NCBI GenBank assembly: GCA_019671135.1
Contig: JAHRHY010000002.1
Span: 3,115,501-3,179,500 of the forward strand
Length of the DNA: 64,000 bases
Direction: 5' to 3'
Source of the DNA: Linnemannia hyalina
Lineage: Eukaryota > Mortierellomycota > Mortierellomycetes > Mortierellales > Mortierellaceae
A program made the translations under genes and the position numbers. Position 1 is the stretch's first letter. Every line of letters begins with the position of its first letter. Under the pieces are notes generated by a model. That model made no database searches, had not been told where the DNA came from, and saw nothing but the letters and a program-made list of their open reading frames with translations. Positions 58,382 to 64,000 of this stretch are shown here, in pieces.

Positions 58382-58664
58382 GGCTGTTGTCTTGTTGTTT
58401 TGGTATGTCTGTGTGGTTGTTGTTGAGAGGTGGTCGCATGGGAAGACAGAAAGGGAAAAAAAAGAAAGCAGAGGTGAAATGTGGCTTGGGTTGTTGTCCA
58501 GGGCGAAACAGTGAGATTTTGGCTCACGAAACAGCTGTGAGTGACTGTGTGAACAACTGCTGAGTGTCTGCAGCTCGGGATCAAGTTTCCACATTCTTCA
58601 CTTTTATTCATTTCCGACCGCCCCACTCTTCTGCCTTTCCATCAGCACACTTCTTTCTTTCACA
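58382..58664. promoter_or_regulatory. Compact divergent promoter (Rrp42 / Grx5)
   Basis: Only 283 bp separate the two start codons. The Grx5 side has a CT-rich leader (58600-58660) and the Rrp42 side a CT-rich leader on the - strand (58440-58480). The two genes must share control elements. Confidence 0.55.
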
Positions 58665-59965
58665 ATGAACTTTCTCCGCTCTGCTTCTTCCTTGGTACAC
58701 AACACTTTCCATGCAGCAAACACAAGAACGCACCTTGGCAATGCTCTTCTTTTTTTTTTAGAAACGCACTCTGACTGACGACCATTTCCCCTTTATTTGT
58801 CTTTTTTGCCCGTTGTACCTCCGAACAACATATCTTTACAGGCCCTGAGACCCAGCAGCCACATCCTGACTCGCCGCGCTGCCCTCCCCGCCACCTCCTT
58901 CGCCGTCCGCCATTTGTCCGACTCGACCAAGAAGACTATCGAGGATGTATGTTATCCACCACCACCAACCATACCAGATCAATCATTTTACGTCCTTGTT
59001 GCTTTCGTTGTTTGCCGCGCAGTATTAATTTCATTGCGGATTTTAACATAGATGACTAATCTACAGAGAATTTTGGTTCACCGTGGGTGTGCGTGTTGAT
59101 CCCGCAACTCTCCGTCTAACCCTTTTCTTTATATGTGTCTCGCGTTTTTTTGTTTGTGTAGGCCATTACCCAGAACAAGCTCGTTGTCTTCATGAAGGGA
59201 ACTCCTCAAGCCCCCCAGGTAAAGGATCGGGATATCTTGTACAACTACTTGTTCCTATGAGGATGGATCATACAGCCATAGCTAACGATTGCGTATCTTT
59301 TGCGTTTGAATGGAAAATAGTGCGGATTCAGTCGTGCCGTCATGCAGATCCTTACTGTTCAGGGTACGCACTAAAGACACGACATTGGGAGTTAGTAACG
59401 AGACGACAGAGATATATTGCCATCAGCAGCAGCGAAAGGAGGATGGGCTTGAATGGAAATGGACATTTATCGCGCTGGACATTGACTACTCTGGATCTTG
59501 ATCATTATGGACTCCTGTACATCAGGATCAGTGCAAGCTTGGTTCTGACCAAGAATACACCACAGGATGCATTCGTCAATAGTGGACGTCGTTATTGACA
59601 TGCCTTATTGACTCTCAATCTAATCGTAGGTGTCGATATGGATGGTGCTTTGAAGAGCTTCAACATCTTGGCTGACGAGGACCTCCGCAACGGAATCAAG
59701 GAGTACTCGTAAGTGTTTTTCCTATACAATCGACTTGTGTCTTGTTCTTACAAGTACCTTCGTTCATTCCCAATTGACCACCTTGTCTTCATTACAACGA
59801 ACGGTAAATAGATCGTGGCCCACTATCCCCCAGGTGTACATTAACGGCGAGTTTGTTGGAGGCTGCGACATCATGTTGAACATGCACCAGTCTGGCGATC
59901 TCGAGAAGTTGTTGTTGAAGGAGGGTTTGATCGAGCCTGAGGCCGAGGAGAGCCCCAGGGCTTAA
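58665..59965 (+). CDS. GRX5: Mitochondrial monothiol glutaredoxin Grx5
   Basis: Six exons (58665-58694, 58842-58946, 59162-59218, 59321-59363, 59630-59708, 59812-59965) join to 155 codons. An Arg/Ser/Ala-rich presequence ([20 protein letters not shown], then RRAALPATS) targets mitochondria. The mature part starts [20 protein letters not shown] and [22 protein letters not shown] is the monothiol active site that binds a [2Fe-2S] cluster with glutathione. [20 protein letters not shown] completes the thioredoxin fold with the cis-Pro and GG-CD glutathione contacts. The protein passes clusters from the assembly scaffold to acceptors. The active-site Cys codon is the first codon of a 43-nt exon. 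A likely poly(A) signal CAATAAAC is at about 60026. Length matches yeast Grx5 (150). Confidence 0.95.
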
Positions 59966-61836
59966 GCGTTGGTTACTCGACACTTTAATGTATATTGCGT
60001 ATTTTGTTACCAGCAGCATGGATCCAATAAACAATCAAGCAAGCTGGCCCACGGAGATTGTGTTCTTTTATACCAGGAGAAGGAGCTTTTTGAAGGGAAA
60101 GGAGGCAGGCGGACGGAATTGCCTAAAAGAAGATGAATGACGACTCTGTGTGCGTGCGCTGATGTCTTGCGCAACCGAGCAATAGCGCTGAACGAGTGTG
60201 AAACAAAGAGGAAGGTGTGACTCGCCTATTTCTTTTCATTGCTTCAGCAGACCCCTCCAAACTTCTTCAACTCCATCTTTTTTCGCATTGTTCCCCTTTT
60301 CTCCTCGTCCTAACACATCTCCCCCAGCTTACTCGCCCCATCGAAGCTCGCCATCTCTCCTTCCTTTCCTTTCTGTTTTCTCCCTTCATTCATCGTTATT
60401 TAAACTTTTTTGCTCTCGTTCTTACAGTGCGTGACTCGCACTTTCCTCGTCGTTTTTTCTCTCTCTCTTTCTCTCTGCCAAGAGTGTCCTCTGTCCGTTG
60501 TCCAAACAGTTGGTATGCATTCTGAAATGGCAGGATCGGTCGATCTCCATATATCTGTTTCATGGAACAACAGACACACGTAGACTCACAAAATGGTGTC
60601 ATCATCTGAATATCTCACTCACACGACATCCCTTTAAAGGTGTTCTTGTCTCAGCTGCTGACTGGGTATCTTCGTCGTTCGTACATTGCTTGGGAAAAAG
60701 AGGAGGCGGGCGCTCAAATGGGAGAACAATCGCACACCCTTTTTTTGATTGCAACAAACACATTATTGTTGGGTTGCAGACAGAAGAGAAAAGGTTACTG
60801 TGCCCAAGTCAAACCCAGCAAAGAGCGCTGACACGAAAAGAAAGGAAACAATTTAGGAAGTACAAGACACAGGGTATGTCAAAGGGTCATGCGGCGGAAT
60901 GGGAAGGAGGGGACGAGAGCAGGTGTCGTACGGGAATGGGCACCACACATAAACACATAAACACAAAAGTACCCACTCCCTTTAACTCCCATTCTCCCCC
61001 TCATTCTCGTATCCATCCCTCCTTTTCGCCATGATCCTTCTCCGCCGTATTGATAATCAAGGCACACACACAGAGTAATTTGAAGCTTGAGAAAAGAGAG
61101 AGAAGAAAGAGAAAAGAGAGAACGAGATATGATCTGGGGATGATGCAGCAGCAGCAGCCTATTACTAGGGAATCGCACCATTTTGTCTACTGGGGTAGCA
61201 CCACCTTTCTTTCCCTTTTCGCTCCTCCCGTCTGTCCAAAAAGATGTGATTGCAATTTGATATGAAAGAGTGCAGCAGAAATACAACTCAGATTCAGCTC
61301 ACCTCATATCCTTACGAGTCAGCAAAGGTTATTTCTGGAGTACCCGCCGCAATGAGTGCGAGAGGGAGTAGGAGAGGAGAGGTACGACGACTGGACACTG
61401 GGAGAAGTGGGATGAGAACTTTCAAGTGAGCTATGGTGACATGCGGGTATAGACCCCAATCACTTGCTTCCTGCTGCTTGTTATCGCGGTTCTTTCGTAC
61501 GATCATCGTTATCAAGGACAAAATCGTTCCTTTTGTTCTAACCACGTTTCTATCTTTCTCTTTTCTTTACCTCTTCTCCTCCCTTTTGTTACTCTTTATC
61601 TTCCTTCATCTCTCCCTCCCTATCCTTTCCTTTCGACCTCTCATCCTCCCTTTCTTTAATATACCCTTTTCCCTCTGTCATTCAACTCATATCCCATCCA
61701 CCCTCCTCCGCTGTCTTCCGTCCCTTCAGTCATTTTAGTCATTCGCACAGTCTCACATACCTTCACTGTTCCTTTACTTTATCTCGCCTCCTTCTCCTGA
61801 AATCTCAAAACGCAAAAGGCATCATCCACTCCTACA
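59966..61836. other. 1.9-kb gene-free spacer and leader of the last gene
   Basis: CT-rich stretches at 60235-60475 and 61540-61740 look like leaders or promoters; the second precedes the ATG at 61837. The first has no gene after it that I can recognise: the frame 60498-61034 lacks motifs and splice sites. A non-coding transcript is possible but not shown. Confidence 0.4.
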
Positions 61837-63098
61837 ATGGCCACATACAAGCAACGCACACCCTACCAGAGACACACCGCCGTCTACTCTGATGAGGAAG
61901 ACACCCATACTGTCCAGACATCGACCAGCAACCATCATACACAGCACCATCATAGCCACAGCAACCACCATCACCATCAAGCAGAGGACGGCATCCTAGA
62001 CAACACCTTAGATCGTGAATGGACCTCTATTCGTAACTCTGCCAGCGCTCGCGCCAGAGCGAGACAACAGCAATACCTCGATCAGCAACAACAACGTACG
62101 CGTGAATGGCAATTCGTCCTCAGTCAGCACAGGCACAACTCCTTCTCAAACACTACCACCACCAGCAGGGGCATCTCCTCGGACGAGTACGACGAGGTCT
62201 GTTCAGCTGCTGAACTCTCTTCAATCGTCGCTAGCCCCTGCGTCGTCGACCACCCTACCGCTGCACCCGCCAGAGCTCCTACCGGCGAGCATGCGAGTGT
62301 TCTTGGGTTCTCTGACTTGACAAGCGATGGTCTGGAGAGTCTTGGCGAATCAGAGGATTTGGGGGTCTGGTCGCACGAGGATGATGACGATGTACTGTCA
62401 ACCCCTGCTCTTCGTCGCTCGTTCACCTCATCGTCATCGCCCCTTATCGCATCCACAACTTCATTGAGTCATATCCCTCGTCCATCCTTTGCCGACAACA
62501 GTCCTCGCAGCATCGGCGGCTCTGGTGTGGCCGAGCTCAAGTTCCAGAACCAGATGCCCTTTCACGATGGATCTGGCAATTTTGTTGAGCGTGCACCCTC
62601 TGTCCGTGAGTCTGACGTAGAGTCCGAGCGGGGCTGGGAGAGCTCCTCGTCAAGAACCTCGTCTGTTTTCCGGGCATACCGTCGTACAAAGGAGACCCCT
62701 GTCCGCCGTCCCATCTCTTCTTCGGAATTCAAGGCTGTGATCCAAAATATCGCTGGCCTGCAGCGCACAAGCACACGCTCGCCTCTTGTGCAATCATCTC
62801 GACAGAAGAGTCTGGAAGGATATGCATCATCATCTACGAGCTCACGGCCCACGTTCACCTATCCACACGTCGTCTCCAAGAGGCCCATTTTCAATATATA
62901 CGAGTCTGAGATGGAGGACCTATCAGAGATGATTGAGGTGCCGGTCAAGATGGGCTGGCTCCAAGCGTTTGAGCAAGCCCTGCGCACTTTGAAGCCACAA
63001 GAGTATGAATTACATGCCGATGATAATGCCGTGGTACGTTGTTCATAACATGCCATGCAGCGCAACGATGAAATTGTGCTACTTCATTTTTTATTTTT

Positions 63099-63140
<42 letters not shown>

Positions 63141-64000
63141 ATAATGTCTATTTGAGTTGCTTCACTGTGTCTTTCTGACACGATTATTATATTTCGTATC
63201 CTCATTTTCTGCACAACTTGTTTTTTAAAAAAAATCAGAGTCCGATCAAAGCCTGGGCGCAGCACCTCTCACACGATGAGCCCATGTCGGTAGAGTCAAG
63301 GGCATCGACACCTACAACAGTTGATCAGCAGCAGGCCGTTGCTTCACCATCCGACGAGGCTGTGAATACGGCAGAGAGTCAGGCGCGTTTAGATCAAGTC
63401 CAGCAGAACATGGCGGCTGCCTCATTGGCGACCTTGAAGCGACTCCAGACCAGAAAACGGGCGAACCCTCACCATCGCGACCCCATGCAAATCGATTTCG
63501 CACCAACTGTCGCTGTGGATGCAGACACATACCGCAGGAACCGCCGCGTGCTCTCCCGATCAACAGGAACATCGACATCGACATCGACAGCGCACGATAC
63601 CAACCTGTTGGTAGTCGTCCTTTCGACCCTTCGCCGGTTCCGGGACCATGTCCAGTCCAACTTTATGTTTTCCGAGTTTTACGGCGATGACGAGCGGTCA
63701 CAGCATCTGTCAAGGACCTTAGGACCCGATGGCGATTTGGGAATCGAATGGTCAACGGGTGATGTTGGTGCGGCCACTAGGGTAGCAGGAACAACCGCCG
63801 CGGCAGCAGTGGCAGCAGTGGTGGGCTCGCAGTCTACTTCGCGGGCGGCAGATAGACGGTATCGACGGCATGAGCGGACGACATCTAGTGTTGTGTCGTC
63901 ATCCTCGGCTCGGTCGTCTGTCCGGCGGGTCAATAGTGATTGTGGGCTCGAGAGTATGAAGTCGTATAGGAGCCATGATTCTAATCACCCCATCCATTCT
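61837..64000 (+). CDS. Ser/Gln/His-rich protein, unknown, cut by the window end
   Basis: Exons 61837-63033 and 63239 to beyond 64000; 653 codons are visible and the frame is open at the edge. It starts MATYKQRTPYQRHTAVYSDE, followed by a His/Gln-rich stretch, then Ser/Asp/Glu-rich low complexity. The only folded-looking parts are SEMEDLSEMIEVPVKMGWLQ then AFEQALRTLKPQEYEL (about 365-395) and LLVVVLSTLRRFRDHVQSNF with MFSEFYGDDERSQ (about 525-560), both helical. The intron carries an 18-unit TG repeat. No family was recognised; a cytoskeletal or regulatory role cannot be argued from what is seen. Confidence 0.7.
63102..63137 (+). repeat. (TG)18 microsatellite in an intron
   Basis: Thirty-six bases of perfect TG repeat within the intron 63034-63238 of the last gene. 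Confidence 0.95.

Noticed and set aside
1..64000. tRNA, rRNA, CRISPR array and virus-derived genes
   Set aside because: No cloverleaf-like stretch with a T-arm motif, no rRNA segments, no spaced repeats, and no viral hallmark genes were recognised by eye; short RNA genes could still be missed without a covariance search.

Overview
The window is nuclear DNA of a filamentous fungus, most likely an early-diverging lineage such as Mortierellomycota. The reasons are short introns (mostly 60-260 nt, GTAAGT-like donors, short pyrimidine tracts before AG), pyrimidine-rich promoter/5'UTR stretches, Gln/His-rich regulatory proteins, and protein families that are fungal or pan-eukaryotic. The lineage is an inference from protein style, since no search was run. 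All exon joins were worked out by hand from frame continuity, splice consensus and known family motifs; nearly every model closes as an exact multiple of three.

Left block (1-36 kb), dense and housekeeping: an HRI-type eIF2-alpha kinase (906-5523 +), a seven-helix membrane protein (5815-6681 -), a bHLH transcription factor (9072-11162 -) divergent from a CHERP-like CID/SR splicing protein (11907-14139 +), a saccharopine-dehydrogenase-like oxidoreductase (14551-16561 +), a tail-anchored CBS/PB1 protein (17706-20653 -) divergent from the TFIP11/Ntr1 G-patch spliceosome-disassembly factor (21232-24758 +), the casein kinase 2 beta subunit (25575-26921 +), a small acidic protein (27250-28080 +), ribosomal protein uL16/RPL10 (29125-29998 +), a sucrose-transporter-like permease (30264-33405 -) and a Gln/His-rich protein of unknown role (33796-36335 -).

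Middle block (36.3-54 kb), the accessory part: decayed ORFs and an F-box-like relic at 36.6-38.4 kb, a large single-pass membrane protein (38544-42539 -), a secreted GDSL/SGNH esterase (43337-44474 -), then about 10 kb of mobile-element wreckage. That wreckage comprises a piggyBac transposase relic with its catalytic middle deleted (44903-46403), an unidentified relic (46404-47140), a composite element that encodes a FEN1/XPG-type nuclease with all catalytic acids in place (47681-48783) followed by a broken TnpB/Fanzor-like RuvC region (48784-51160), a relic of another unrecognised family (51161-52172), and the 3' end of a non-LTR retrotransposon with its zinc-binding tail (52860-53796).

Right block (54-64 kb) returns to housekeeping genes: the DEAD-box helicase Dhh1/DDX6 (54543-56494 +), the exosome ring subunit Rrp42 (57138-58381 -), divergent over 283 bp from the mitochondrial monothiol glutaredoxin Grx5 (58665-59965 +), and the 5' part of a Ser/Gln-rich protein that runs off the window (61837-64000 +).

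RNA-level functions recur (splicing, splicing-complex disassembly, mRNA decay, 3'-5' RNA degradation, translation control), but nothing suggests co-regulation beyond shared divergent promoters. No tRNA, rRNA, CRISPR array or viral gene was recognised. The most interesting points are the FEN1-like/TnpB-like composite element, a CK2-beta start codon that appears to be split by an intron, and three microexons of 14, 18 and 24 nt.
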